A DNA stretch of 64,000 nucleotides, taken from JBQDBK01 sp052090825. GTDB lineage: Bacteria > Bacillota > Clostridia > Tissierellales > Peptoniphilaceae. Each line of letters begins with the position of its first letter. Position 1 is the stretch's first letter. This document shows, one piece after another, positions 33,903-43,149 of the stretch. The position numbers and the translations under genes were made by a program. The notes below the pieces were generated by a model. The model had not been told where the DNA came from. It worked only from the letters and a program-made list of their open reading frames with translations, and made no database searches. The DNA lies in NCBI GenBank assembly GCA_052090825.1, contig JBQDBK010000001.1:124001-188000 (forward strand), written 5' to 3'.

Positions 33903-34919
33903 TTATTTTGTAAATTCAATTATTAACATTTCCATTAATATATTTTCAGGAATTGAGGTCGTTTTTAAATTTATATCGACTTCTAATAAACTTTTATAAA
34001 ATCTGTATAAAAAGTCATTAGAAATAAAGTTTTTAGAATAGCTTGCAACTTTCCCAAATTCATAAGATTTTATATTCATTTCTCTCATTATATCATTTTT
34101 ATTGTAACCAGCTTGGCTCAATTCTTTATATCTAATTAAATTTCTAACTTGTCTTATAAACATATATAAAATTTTATTTACTGGTTCATTTAAAGAGTGA
34201 AGATTATTATATTCAATTAAAGCTTTATTTGTATCCTTTGAGGATATGGCATCTAAGAAATTAAATATATTAGTATCAGTATTATCTGTCATAGATGAGT
34301 CTATAAGATTTTTATCTATTACATCTGTTTTACTTAGAGATAATATTTTATCGATTTCATTTTTTAAATCAAATAAAGTCATATCTAAGTTTTTTGAATT
34401 ATATCCCGATTTTGAAATTAAATAACTTAAATTTGAAGAATTTATTTTATATCCTTTTCTAGTTAAATATCCCTCAACAAACTTAAACACATCCCTACCT
34501 TTTAATTTACTAAATTCAATGTTTCTGTTGTTCTTTTTAAAGTATTTATAAAATTTTTTAGATTTATTTACTTCATTATCTGAGTCTAGAAAAATTAGTA
34601 TTAAAAAATCTCCTAAACCATCTAAAAAATCATAAAAAGATTTTTCTAATTCATCTATAAAACTATTTATATTTCTTATTATCAATAATTTTTTTTCAGC
34701 AAAAACAGGCAAAGTTTCAGATGCGCTTATTATATCCTCTACTTTCAAAGTTTTACCATCTAAATAATTCAAATTAAAAGTTTTAAAATCTTCTTTTATA
34801 TATTTTTTTGTTATATATATTAGAGCATTATCCATTAAAAATTTTTCATCACCATAAAATAAGTATGCCCCACTAATATCATTAGTATATATTTTTTTGT
34901 ATTCCAAAATATTCACCAA
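33903..34919 (-). CDS. holA: DNA polymerase III delta subunit
   Basis: 338-residue delta subunit (YqeN type) of the clamp loader, which opens the beta sliding clamp. N-terminal AAA+-like domain with YLFYGDEKFLMDNALIYI near residue 20, DGKTLKVEDIISASETLPVF near 55, and C-terminal helical collar with EPVNKILYMFIRQVRNLI near 244. The start overlaps the end of comEC by 38 bases. The comEC-holA-rpsT neighbourhood is conserved in Firmicutes, although rpsT is convergent as usual. Confidence 0.92.
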   Translation of the reverse strand: MVNILEYKKIYTNDISGAYLFYGDEKFLMDNALIYITKKYIKEDFKTFNLNYLDGKTLKVEDIISASETLPVFAEKKLLIIRNINSFIDELEKSFYDFLDGLGDFLILIFLDSDNEVNKSKKFYKYFKKNNRNIEFSKLKGRDVFKFVEGYLTRKGYKINSSNLSYLISKSGYNSKNLDMTLFDLKNEIDKILSLSKTDVIDKNLIDSSMTDNTDTNIFNFLDAISSKDTNKALIEYNNLHSLNEPVNKILYMFIRQVRNLIRYKELSQAGYNKNDIMREMNIKSYEFGKVASYSKNFISNDFLYRFYKSLLEVDINLKTTSIPENILMEMLIIEFTK

Positions 34920-37167
34920 ATTTCCTTATATAAATAATCATTGAACAGATAGTTAAAATAGCTACGCAAACTATTATACCAAAATTATATCTTTTTTCTT
35001 TATAAGCTTTAAAATATATTTTATTTCTTTTTATTATTAAATTCACTTCTCCATCTCTATTGGTTATCTTTGTATTTATTTTATAAGAATTTAATCTCGA
35101 TAAAACCTCCTCATTAGGATGATTATAAGAATTATTTATCCCTGCACTAATAACAGCTAATTTAGGTTTAGTTCTGTCTAAAAAATCTAAACTAGTAGAA
35201 TCTTTAGATCCATGATGTGCAACATGCAAGCAATGAATCTTAAGATCGATATCTTTTTCTATAGAAGAGTCAATATCTCCTGTAAATAGAGTCTTAAAAC
35301 CTCTATGATTTAATAAGATAATCATTGATTTATTATTAGCATCTTCATAATCCTTAGGGTCTGATAAAATATTAATATAAGTTTTTTTATCCAAGAAAAT
35401 TTGATCACCCTTTTTTACTAAAATCGTATCTATATTCCTTTTAAATAAATTTTTAATATATTTATTATCTTCTAGGTAAGATATAAAAACTTTATCTATT
35501 TTTATTTCATCTATTAAATCTAAAAGACCTTCACTATGATCTTGGTCAAAATGGGTTAAAAATAAATAGTCAATTTTATTTACCCCTTTAGATTTCAAAT
35601 AATTTAAGGTATATATTTCTCCTAGTCTATTATTTATATTTCTACTTCCCCCAGTATCTATCAAAATATTTTTATTCTTATATCTAATTAAAGAAGAATC
35701 TCCCTGACCTACATAAATAAAATCAATTTTCAAATAATTTTTATTAAGCAAGTTTTGTGAAAATATAAAAATTGTTATTAATAAAATATAAATAAATAAA
35801 AATTTATTAAATTTATAATAATCTTTAAAAATTTTTCTTATATAAAATAAAGATATAGTTAAATAGTAAACAAGTATCTCAAAAATATTAATACTTAAAT
35901 TTATTTTAAAAATATCAGAATACTTATATATTAATAGACTTAAATAATTTCCTAAGTTTAAAATAAGATCTAAGCTTGGTGATATTAAAAAAGATAAAAA
36001 TTTAAAAAATAATATAAAATAAGCTATTATCGTTGCTAAACTATATAAGGGCAATATTATTATATTAGAAATAAGTCCTAAAATAGAGTAGCTTTTAAAA
36101 AAATACATAGAAACGGGATATAAAATAATTCCAACGCTTAAAGTAATAGCTAAAGACTTTCCTATAAAATTATTAACTAATTTACTAATAAAATATTTAT
36201 AAAAAAATATTATGCCTAAAACGCTTAAATAAGAAAAAATAAATGATAAGGAATAAAAAGAATATGGTACCATTATCAAAGTTGTTGTGGCACTTATAAA
36301 CAAGGCATCTAAAGAAGAATATTTGTTTTTCAATAGTAGGCATAAGTATAAATAAAAATACATTATATAGGCTCTAAGAGCCCCTAAAGGAAAGCCTGCT
36401 AAATAAATGTATATAAAAATTAAAAGTATAGAAATAAATCTTCTTTTCTTTTTAGATGTAAACAATAAAGCAAGAAAATATTCTAAAAGCATAGCTAATA
36501 TTCCAATATGTAATCCTGACATTGCTAATATATGAGAAAGCCCTAAAGATCTAAATACTTCAAGAGTATTATCAGAGATATATTTATTATCACCTAATAA
36601 GATACCCATCATTAAATTTTTATTTTTTTCAGATAAATATTTAAAACTATCATTTACATATGATTTAAAAAAATATCTCATCCTATATAATTTTGAATTT
36701 CCTATTATCTTAACTTTTTTTACAGTAATAATAGAATTTATATACTGTGATTTTAAATAATTTTTATAATTGAAATCACAGTAATTCATTTTACCCCTAA
36801 CTTCTTTATTTTCCCCTTCTATAAATACCTTATCTCCAATACTTAGCTTACTATTTGTATATATAATATAGTTGTGAAAATTCTTAGTTTTTATTATGTA
36901 CTTATTTTCATTTTTTAAATCTTCATCTATTATAGTAGCATTCATTTTAACCGAACCACTTATATCTCCATTATTATAATATTTAGCACTTGTAACTCCA
37001 GTTAGAAAAAATATAAGTAATATGCAAATATACTTATATTTTCTTTTTTTAGCAATCAAAAAAAACATAAATAAAGAAAATATAAAAAATAAAATTAAAT
37101 TTGTACCTACATGAAAATATGTAGATAAGATTATCCCTAAAAAAGTTGATAAAAATATATAAAACAT
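34882..37167 (-). CDS. comEC: ComEC/Rec2 competence channel protein
   Basis: 761-residue membrane protein for DNA uptake across the cytoplasmic membrane. N-terminal helices and an OB-like region (residues 80-180), then the competence domain with SLGLSHILAMSGLHIGILAM near 225 and many helices to residue 510. A C-terminal metallo-beta-lactamase domain has LTHFDQDHSEGLLDL near 560 and HVAHHGSKDST near 665. A longer frame exists, but GGAGGT directly precedes ATG 37167, so that start is used. No comEA or other competence gene is in the window; transformability is not shown. Confidence 0.92.
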   Translation of the reverse strand: MFYIFLSTFLGIILSTYFHVGTNLILFFIFSLFMFFLIAKKRKYKYICILLIFFLTGVTSAKYYNNGDISGSVKMNATIIDEDLKNENKYIIKTKNFHNYIIYTNSKLSIGDKVFIEGENKEVRGKMNYCDFNYKNYLKSQYINSIITVKKVKIIGNSKLYRMRYFFKSYVNDSFKYLSEKNKNLMMGILLGDNKYISDNTLEVFRSLGLSHILAMSGLHIGILAMLLEYFLALLFTSKKKRRFISILLIFIYIYLAGFPLGALRAYIMYFYLYLCLLLKNKYSSLDALFISATTTLIMVPYSFYSLSFIFSYLSVLGIIFFYKYFISKLVNNFIGKSLAITLSVGIILYPVSMYFFKSYSILGLISNIIILPLYSLATIIAYFILFFKFLSFLISPSLDLILNLGNYLSLLIYKYSDIFKINLSINIFEILVYYLTISLFYIRKIFKDYYKFNKFLFIYILLITIFIFSQNLLNKNYLKIDFIYVGQGDSSLIRYKNKNILIDTGGSRNINNRLGEIYTLNYLKSKGVNKIDYLFLTHFDQDHSEGLLDLIDEIKIDKVFISYLEDNKYIKNLFKRNIDTILVKKGDQIFLDKKTYINILSDPKDYEDANNKSMIILLNHRGFKTLFTGDIDSSIEKDIDLKIHCLHVAHHGSKDSTSLDFLDRTKPKLAVISAGINNSYNHPNEEVLSRLNSYKINTKITNRDGEVNLIIKRNKIYFKAYKEKRYNFGIIVCVAILTICSMIIYIRKFGEYFGIQKNIY

Positions 37168-37208
37168 TTTATAAACCTCCAAGATAAATATAATATAAGA
37201 TAAGATAT

Positions 37209-37236
37209 TTAACAAGAGATTGTATTATGTTAAAAT
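37209..37236 (+). promoter_or_regulatory. Possible promoter of the AlaX-like gene
   Basis: TTAACA (37209-37214), 16-base spacer, TAAAAT (37231-37236), 21 bases before the ATG. The region is AT-rich and shared with the divergent comEC, so chance matches are likely. Confidence 0.4.
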
Positions 37237-37257
37237 ATATTAGAAATGAGGGATAAA

Positions 37258-38382
37258 ATGACTAATAGATATATTAAATATCCATATGAAAAAGAGTTTA
37301 TTTCAGAAATAGATGATAGTATTGAAATAGACGGCAAAGTTTTTAAATCACCTACTGAATCTATAATATTTTTAGGAAATAATAAGGTGGAAGGCGATGA
37401 ATTCAAAATAAATTCAGAAAAAGTTGAAATATATCAAAAAGAAGGCAAAATATATTTTAATAATGATTCAGAGATCTTAAAACAAACTTTAAATTATGAT
37501 CATAGACTAGATATTATGCAACAGAGTTTAGCTAATGCTATAGTTAGGCTTTGTATAAATAGGGCCACTGATTTAAAAATTAAAGATTTTAAAGTAAATA
37601 AAAAATCTAATAATATCTTAATAGAAGCTAAAGATATTTCTTATAGTATGATTGAGAGAATTGAAGAATTGTCAAATTACTTAACTTTTTCCAACGCCCT
37701 AGTTTATAATAATGCAGAAAATAATATTATTAAAATTGAAGGTATGGGGGATATAGAATATTTTGGCCCTAGTTTAAAAAGAACTGGAGAAGTAGGTATT
37801 ATAAAAATTAACAATATAGAAAAAAGAAATTCAAGTATAATTCTTGAAATAGTCGGTGGTCAAAGAGCTTTAAAAGAATTTAAAAATAAATCTAGAACAA
37901 TTCAAAATTTAAAAAGTATATTATTTTTAAATAATGAGGATAATATTTTAAAAGAAGTTAAGAGACTTAAAAGCAATGGAGAAGAATTAAAAGTAGAAAA
38001 TAAAAAAATGGAGGATGCTCTAGGCTTAGACCAAATTAAAGATTATAAAAAATTAGCCACAAATGTTGAAGGAATTAATTATATTTATAAAGTGATTAAT
38101 AATGTTAATTTTAAAGACTTGAAAAATATCTCTTCCTATATTATGAAAGATTTAAATTATGTTCAAATATACGGAATTCCTAACGGATCAAAGTCTCAAA
38201 TAATGGTTTCAAGATCTCAAAATTTAAATTTTAATCTTAAAGAAATTATGGATAAAATATCCAAAAAAATACCTATGAATGGAACTGGTAATATTTACAC
38301 TATAACAGCTAATCTTGATTCAATATATCTAGCTTCAGCCATGGAGAGCTTTTTAATTGAAATTAAAAATTTAAATAATTAA
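37258..38382 (+). CDS. Degenerate AlaX-like (alanyl-tRNA editing family) protein lacking zinc ligands
   Basis: 374 residues with the layout of long AlaX proteins: N-terminal barrel (1-75), editing-like domain (80-185), and C-terminal DHHA1-like region (200-374) with IILEIVGGQRALKEFK near 199. Family landmarks align closely: RLDIMQQSLANAI stands for the usual R..HMQQHTGQH, and YFGPSLKRTGEVGIIKI for CGGTHVxxTGEIGxxKI. All four zinc ligands are replaced (His to Ser, His to Ala, Cys to Tyr, His to Ser), and the GGGQ loop is missing. The frame is intact over its whole length. It cannot be a normal zinc deacylase; a tRNA-binding or regulatory role is a guess. Start chosen at ATG 37258 after GAGGG. 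Between comEC and proA. Confidence 0.72.
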   Translation: MTNRYIKYPYEKEFISEIDDSIEIDGKVFKSPTESIIFLGNNKVEGDEFKINSEKVEIYQKEGKIYFNNDSEILKQTLNYDHRLDIMQQSLANAIVRLCINRATDLKIKDFKVNKKSNNILIEAKDISYSMIERIEELSNYLTFSNALVYNNAENNIIKIEGMGDIEYFGPSLKRTGEVGIIKINNIEKRNSSIILEIVGGQRALKEFKNKSRTIQNLKSILFLNNEDNILKEVKRLKSNGEELKVENKKMEDALGLDQIKDYKKLATNVEGINYIYKVINNVNFKDLKNISSYIMKDLNYVQIYGIPNGSKSQIMVSRSQNLNFNLKEIMDKISKKIPMNGTGNIYTITANLDSIYLASAMESFLIEIKNLNN

Positions 38383-38408
38383 AAATACTGTGTTTCCACA
38401 GTATTTTT
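38381..38408. terminator. Bidirectional terminator between the AlaX-like gene and proA
   Basis: 12-base perfect arms (38381-38392 and 38397-38408), 4-base loop, A-run on one side and T-run on the other. It touches both stop codons. Confidence 0.85.
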
Positions 38409-39670
38409 TAATTTCTAACTTGTCCTGATCCAAAAATAATATATTTTTTACTTGTTAATTCCTTTAAGCCAACTGGACCTCTAGCATGAAGTTTTTGAGT
38501 TGAGATACCCATCTCAGCTCCATATCCAAACTCTCCTCCATCGGTAAATCTAGAACTTGCATTAACATAAACACAAGAAGAATCTACTTCATTTAAAAAT
38601 CTCATTGCATTTTCGTAACTTTCAGTAACAATAACTTCTGAATGTTTTGTAGAATATTTATATATATGGTCAATAGCCTCATCAAGTCCTGAAACTATTT
38701 TTATTGACATTTCATAATCCAGATACTCTTTTCCATAGTCTTCATCACTTGCTGGTATTACATTATTTAATTTTTCCTTAGATTTATCACATCCATGAAC
38801 TTTTATATTGTATTCATCAATGATTTTTTGAATTCTCTTATAAAATTCATCCCCTACTTTTTCACTTACAAGTAAAGATTCCATGGCATTACAAACGCCT
38901 ACCCTAGTTGTTTTTGAATTTTTAAATATGTCTACTGCCATATCTATTTTAGCACTGTCGTCTATATATAAATGGCAATTCCCCACTCCCGTCTCTATAG
39001 TTGGGACTTTAGCGTTTTCTACAACAGAATTAATTAATTTAGAACTTCCTCTAGGAATTAATAAATCTACAAATCCTCTAAGTTTCATTAGTTCTATTGA
39101 AGATTCTCTAGAAGTATCTTCAATTAGAGAAATCATATTTTCATTATATCCAATAGAAGATATTGCTTGCCTTATTGAGTTTGCTATAGCAATATTAGAA
39201 TTAATTGCTTCTTTTCCTCCTCTTAATATTAAAGTGTTAGATGATTTTATAGCTAGTATTGAAGCGTCCAAGGTTACATTAGGTCTTGCTTCATATATTA
39301 TTCCTATAACTCCTATTGGAACACTTTTTTGTCCTAATTGTAATCCGTTTTCTAAAAGTTTCATATTTTCTACTTTGCCTATAGGATCTTCTAAATCAAT
39401 TACCACATCTACTGAATCTGCCATAGCTTTAATTCTTCTATGGTCTAAAAGTAATCTATCAAGTAAGCCACCATTTAAACCATCTTCTCTTCCTTTTTCC
39501 ATATCTTTTTTATTAGCAGATATTATAGCTTCTTCATTTTTTAAAATATATTTTTTTATTGCCATTAATATATTATTTTTTTCCTTACTACTTAGTTTTG
39601 AAAGCTCTCTTCCAGCTTCCTTTGACTTATTAGCAAGATTTTCAAGCTCTTCCCTTAAAGATAGTCCCAA
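38408..39670 (-). CDS. proA: Glutamate-5-semialdehyde dehydrogenase (gamma-glutamyl phosphate reductase)
   Basis: 420-residue second enzyme of proline synthesis, reducing gamma-glutamyl phosphate with NADPH. Aldehyde-dehydrogenase fold; the active-site Cys is in TRVGVCNAMESLL near residue 255. Other family blocks are GVIGIIYEARPNVTLDA near 120 and the C-terminal FTDGGEFGYGAEMGISTQKLHARGP. The frame extends five codons upstream to another TTG, but those codons hold GGAGGAG, so TTG 39670 with proper spacing is preferred. It overlaps proB by about 29 bases. Confidence 0.95.
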   Translation of the reverse strand: MGLSLREELENLANKSKEAGRELSKLSSKEKNNILMAIKKYILKNEEAIISANKKDMEKGREDGLNGGLLDRLLLDHRRIKAMADSVDVVIDLEDPIGKVENMKLLENGLQLGQKSVPIGVIGIIYEARPNVTLDASILAIKSSNTLILRGGKEAINSNIAIANSIRQAISSIGYNENMISLIEDTSRESSIELMKLRGFVDLLIPRGSSKLINSVVENAKVPTIETGVGNCHLYIDDSAKIDMAVDIFKNSKTTRVGVCNAMESLLVSEKVGDEFYKRIQKIIDEYNIKVHGCDKSKEKLNNVIPASDEDYGKEYLDYEMSIKIVSGLDEAIDHIYKYSTKHSEVIVTESYENAMRFLNEVDSSCVYVNASSRFTDGGEFGYGAEMGISTQKLHARGPVGLKELTSKKYIIFGSGQVRN

Positions 39671-40433
39671 TCTCTTCTCCTCCAATAATTTTTCTTATAA
39701 CTCTCAAATCCTTAGAATTAGATATGACAACATCTATACCTTTTTCCATACATAGACTTGCTGCATTCAATTTTGTTGCCATACCACCTGTACCTAGCTT
39801 AGATTCTGAGTCTTTTGCCATACTTTTCAATTCTTCTGTAATCTCATCAACTTCATATATCAACTTTGCATTTGGATTTTTATTCGGATCATCATCATAT
39901 AATCCATCTATATCAGATAATAAAATTAACAGATCTGCATTTACAATTCTAGTTACAATGGCAGATAAGGTATCATTATCTCCAAATTTAATTTCAAAAG
40001 TTGATATAGTATCATTTTCGTTAACAATAGGAATTACATCCATTGACAATAATTTACTAAAAGTATTAGTTGCATTTTCTCTCATAATAGGATCTGTCTC
40101 TATTTGTTTTGTTATAAGTATTTGACTAGCATGATAATTAAATTGGTTAAAAGCCCTATTATAAGTATTCATTAAAGCTACTTGTCCAACAGCAGCTGCA
40201 GCCTGCTTACCTATTGTATCCCTAGGCCTAGAAGCTAAATTTAATCTTTTCGCACCTGCAGCTATAGCTCCAGAAGATACTAAAATCACATCTATTCCAT
40301 GATTTTTTAAATTTGATAATTCCCATGCCAATTGATCTATTTTCTCTATATTTATTATTCCATTTTCATGAGTTATTGAGGATGTTCCTATTTTTATTAC
40401 AACTTTTTTTAAATCTTTTCTAAATTTTCTCAC
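39642..40433 (-). CDS. proB: Glutamate 5-kinase, short form without PUA domain
   Basis: 263-residue kinase making gamma-glutamyl phosphate, the first and feedback-controlled step of proline synthesis. Amino-acid-kinase fold with VVIKIGTSSIT near residue 11, ILVSSGAIAAGAKRL near 50, NENDTISTFEIKFGDNDTLSA near 135 and LGTGGMATKLNAASLCMEKG near 206. The ~100-residue C-terminal PUA domain of the Escherichia coli type enzyme is absent, as in some Firmicutes. GTG start with only a weak ribosome-binding site; the exact start is uncertain. proA follows with overlap. Confidence 0.94.
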   Translation of the reverse strand: MRKFRKDLKKVVIKIGTSSITHENGIINIEKIDQLAWELSNLKNHGIDVILVSSGAIAAGAKRLNLASRPRDTIGKQAAAAVGQVALMNTYNRAFNQFNYHASQILITKQIETDPIMRENATNTFSKLLSMDVIPIVNENDTISTFEIKFGDNDTLSAIVTRIVNADLLILLSDIDGLYDDDPNKNPNAKLIYEVDEITEELKSMAKDSESKLGTGGMATKLNAASLCMEKGIDVVISNSKDLRVIRKIIGGEEIGTIFKGRA

Positions 40434-40533
40434 TCTATCACAACCTAATCTTTAATTTATAAATATACTATACCAAATAAAGCCTATTAATAAAAATAAT
40501 TTATAACTTTGTTAAAAAAAACACAATTAAATC

Positions 40534-40562
40534 TTAAATATACTTTCTAAATGTGTTATAAT
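40534..40562 (+). promoter_or_regulatory. Promoter of nfnAB
   Basis: TTAAAT (40534-40539), 17-base spacer, TATAAT (40557-40562), 41 bases before the TTG start. The -35 is weak, the -10 is perfect. Confidence 0.55.
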
Positions 40563-40603
40563 TAATTATCAAATTTTAATTTTATAAATGGAGGTAATAT
40601 AAT

Positions 40604-42901
40604 TTGTATAAAATAGTTAATAAAGAACTTTTAGCTCCTAATATTTATCTTATGGATATATACGCACCTAGGATAGCAGCTTCCGCACAACCTGGACAAT
40701 TTATAATAGTAATTGCTGATTCTTATTCAGAAAGAATTCCATTGACAATTAGTGATTATAATACTAAAGAAGGTACTGTACAAATAGTAATACAAGCTTC
40801 AGGCTTCTCAACACAAAAAATATGTAATTTTGAAGAGGGTCAATTTTTTAAAGACTTTGTAGGTCCTTTAGGTAATCCTAGTGATTTAATACATGATAAC
40901 TTAGATGAATTAAGAAATAAAAAACTTCTTTTTGTTGCTGGTGGTGTTGGTGCAGCTCCCGTCTATCCACAAGCCAAATGGTGCCATGAAAATGGAATAA
41001 GCTTAGATATTATTATGGGGGCTAAATCTAAAGAATTTGTAATTTTAGAGGAGAATTTAAAATCCGTATGTGATAATTTATACGTGACTACTGATGATGG
41101 GTCATATGGTTATAAAGGTTTAGTCACTGATAAAATTGTAGATTTAGTTGAAAATAAAAATATTAAATATGACCATTGTGTTTCAATTGGACCTATGATA
41201 ATGATGAAGTTTGCATCTCTTACTACTAAAAAATATAATATTCCTACTGTAGTTTCACTTAATCCAATTATGGTAGATGGAACTGGTATGTGTGGAGCCT
41301 GTAGAGTTAATATAGGTGGTGAAAATAAATTTGCCTGTGTTGATGGGCCTGAATTTGATGGACACTTAGTTGATTTTGATTCAGCTATTAAAAGACAAGC
41401 TCAGTACAAAGATAATCCTGAAAAATTATTAGAAGACCAAAAAGACCATACTTGTTCCTTCGACACTGCAATTGAAAAACAACACGAAGAATTATCAAAG
41501 GTTGAAAATATAGATAAAAAAGATAGATTTACTAGAATACCTATTTCAAATCAAGACCCAGATGTAAGAAATAAAAATTTCGATGAAGTTTGCTTGGGCT
41601 ATAGTGATGAAGAGGCTATAATAGAAGCACAAAGATGCTTAAATTGTAAGAATCCTCTTTGTGTAGGTGGCTGCCCTGTATCTATAGATATTCCGGGATT
41701 TATTAAAGAAATTGCAAGTGGAAATTTTGAACAATCTTCAAAAGTTTTATCTCTTTATACTGCTCTTCCAGCAGTTTGTGGTAGAGTTTGTCCCCAAGAA
41801 ACTCAATGTGAAGAAAGATGTATACTTACAAAGAGAGGAGATGCAGTGGCCATAGGTAAACTTGAAAGATTTGCTGCTGACTTCTCCAGAAAAAATAAAA
41901 TTAAATTATCAGAGAAACCTAGACTTAATGGACATAAGGTTGCAGTTATAGGCGCTGGACCTGCTGGTTTAACCTGTGCTGGAGAACTTGCAAAAATGGG
42001 ATATGATGTAACAATATTTGAAGCCCTACATCTTTCAGGCGGGGTTTTAGTTTATGGAATTCCTGAATTTAGATTACCGGATGAAATAGTTCAATATGAA
42101 GTTGAAAATCTTATTAAACTAGGAGTAAAAATTGAAAATGATGTTATAATTGGTAGAACTATGACTATAGATGACATATTAAACCAAGGATTTGAAGCAG
42201 TATTTATTGGATCTGGTGCTGGACTTCCTATGTTTATGAACATTCCTGGAGAAAATTTAAATGGAGTTTATTCAGCTAACGAATTTTTAACAAGAACTAA
42301 CTTAATGAAGTCATTTATGGATGGATATGATACTCCTATCAGTATAGGCGATAAAGTTGCTGTAATAGGTGGTGGTAATGTTGCCATGGATGCAGCCAGA
42401 GTTGCTAAAAGACTTGGAGCTGATGTGTCTATAATTTATAGGCGTACTGAAAAAGAACTTCCTGCAAGAGCAGAAGAAGTTCATCATGCAAAAGAAGAAG
42501 GAATTAAATTTGAAATGTTAACAGCACCAACTGAAATAATAGGCGATGAAAGTGGTTGGGTTAGCTCTATTAAGTGTGTAAAAAATAAACTTGGAGAGCC
42601 TGATGCTTCTGGTCGAAGACGCCCAGTTAAAATTGAAGGTTCTGAATTCGAAGAAAAATTTGAAACTGTTGTAATGGCTTTAGGTACATCCCCTAACCCG
42701 TTAATATCTCAAACTACCGACAATCTAGAAATTAATAAATGGGGCGGAATAATAGCAGACGACTATGGAATTACTTCTAGGGAAGAAATATTTGCTGGAG
42801 GAGATGCCGTTACAGGTTCGGCTACAGTAATTCTAGCTATGGGTGCAGGTAAATCTTCAGCTAAAAAAATTGATGAATATATAAGATCTAAAAATAAATA
42901 A
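40604..42901 (+). CDS. Fused NfnAB: NADH-dependent ferredoxin:NADP+ oxidoreductase
   Basis: 765 residues joining two subunits. Residues 1-285 are the PyrK/NfnA-like part: FAD-binding ERIPLTISDY, NAD-binding LFVAGGVGAAPVYPQAKW and the [2Fe-2S] cysteines in GTGMCGACRVNIGGENKFAC. Residues 300-765 are the NfnB/GltD-like part: [4Fe-4S] cysteines in CLNCKNPLCVGGCP and GRVCPQETQCEERC, FAD site VAVIGAGPAGLTCAGELAKM and NADPH site VAVIGGGNVAMDAARVAK. NfnAB couples NADH, NADPH and ferredoxin by electron bifurcation. The homologous SudAB or glutamate-synthase small-subunit roles are alternatives, but the fusion without GltB favours Nfn. TTG start after GGAGGT; stand-alone gene. Confidence 0.87.
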   Translation: MYKIVNKELLAPNIYLMDIYAPRIAASAQPGQFIIVIADSYSERIPLTISDYNTKEGTVQIVIQASGFSTQKICNFEEGQFFKDFVGPLGNPSDLIHDNLDELRNKKLLFVAGGVGAAPVYPQAKWCHENGISLDIIMGAKSKEFVILEENLKSVCDNLYVTTDDGSYGYKGLVTDKIVDLVENKNIKYDHCVSIGPMIMMKFASLTTKKYNIPTVVSLNPIMVDGTGMCGACRVNIGGENKFACVDGPEFDGHLVDFDSAIKRQAQYKDNPEKLLEDQKDHTCSFDTAIEKQHEELSKVENIDKKDRFTRIPISNQDPDVRNKNFDEVCLGYSDEEAIIEAQRCLNCKNPLCVGGCPVSIDIPGFIKEIASGNFEQSSKVLSLYTALPAVCGRVCPQETQCEERCILTKRGDAVAIGKLERFAADFSRKNKIKLSEKPRLNGHKVAVIGAGPAGLTCAGELAKMGYDVTIFEALHLSGGVLVYGIPEFRLPDEIVQYEVENLIKLGVKIENDVIIGRTMTIDDILNQGFEAVFIGSGAGLPMFMNIPGENLNGVYSANEFLTRTNLMKSFMDGYDTPISIGDKVAVIGGGNVAMDAARVAKRLGADVSIIYRRTEKELPARAEEVHHAKEEGIKFEMLTAPTEIIGDESGWVSSIKCVKNKLGEPDASGRRRPVKIEGSEFEEKFETVVMALGTSPNPLISQTTDNLEINKWGGIIADDYGITSREEIFAGGDAVTGSATVILAMGAGKSSAKKIDEYIRSKNK

Positions 42902-42905
42902 ATAT

Positions 42906-42948
42906 AAAAAACCTAACTAATTCATATTTAAAACTAGTTAGGTTTTTT
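42906..42948 (+). terminator. Intrinsic terminator of nfnAB
   Basis: 14-base arms (42906-42919 and 42935-42948) ending in six T, five bases after the stop. Between here and 43114 I see only AT-rich DNA. Confidence 0.87.
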
Positions 42949-43114
42949 AATAATAACAAACTTAAATATTAGTGATTAAATAATATTAATATATGTAATA
43001 AAACTACAAATTTATAATCATAATCTCCACTTATATTAAAATTTTCTTATCATCTTTAACTTATAATTCAATTACTATTAAATTTTCCCTAAATATATAT
43101 TTGTTTATAAACGC

Positions 43115-43149
43115 AAAATTACTTTTATTTTTTATATTAAAGTAATTTT
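43115..43149 (-). terminator. Weak terminator after the DsbA-like gene
   Basis: 11-base arms (43115-43125 and 43139-43149) overlapping the stop codon. All A/T except one pair, with a short T-run on the minus strand. Confidence 0.45.

Noticed and set aside
38883..39755. 290-codon plus-strand open frame opposite proA
   Set aside because: Antisense shadow of a strongly conserved gene; no ribosome-binding site, hydrophobic low-complexity translation and no family features.
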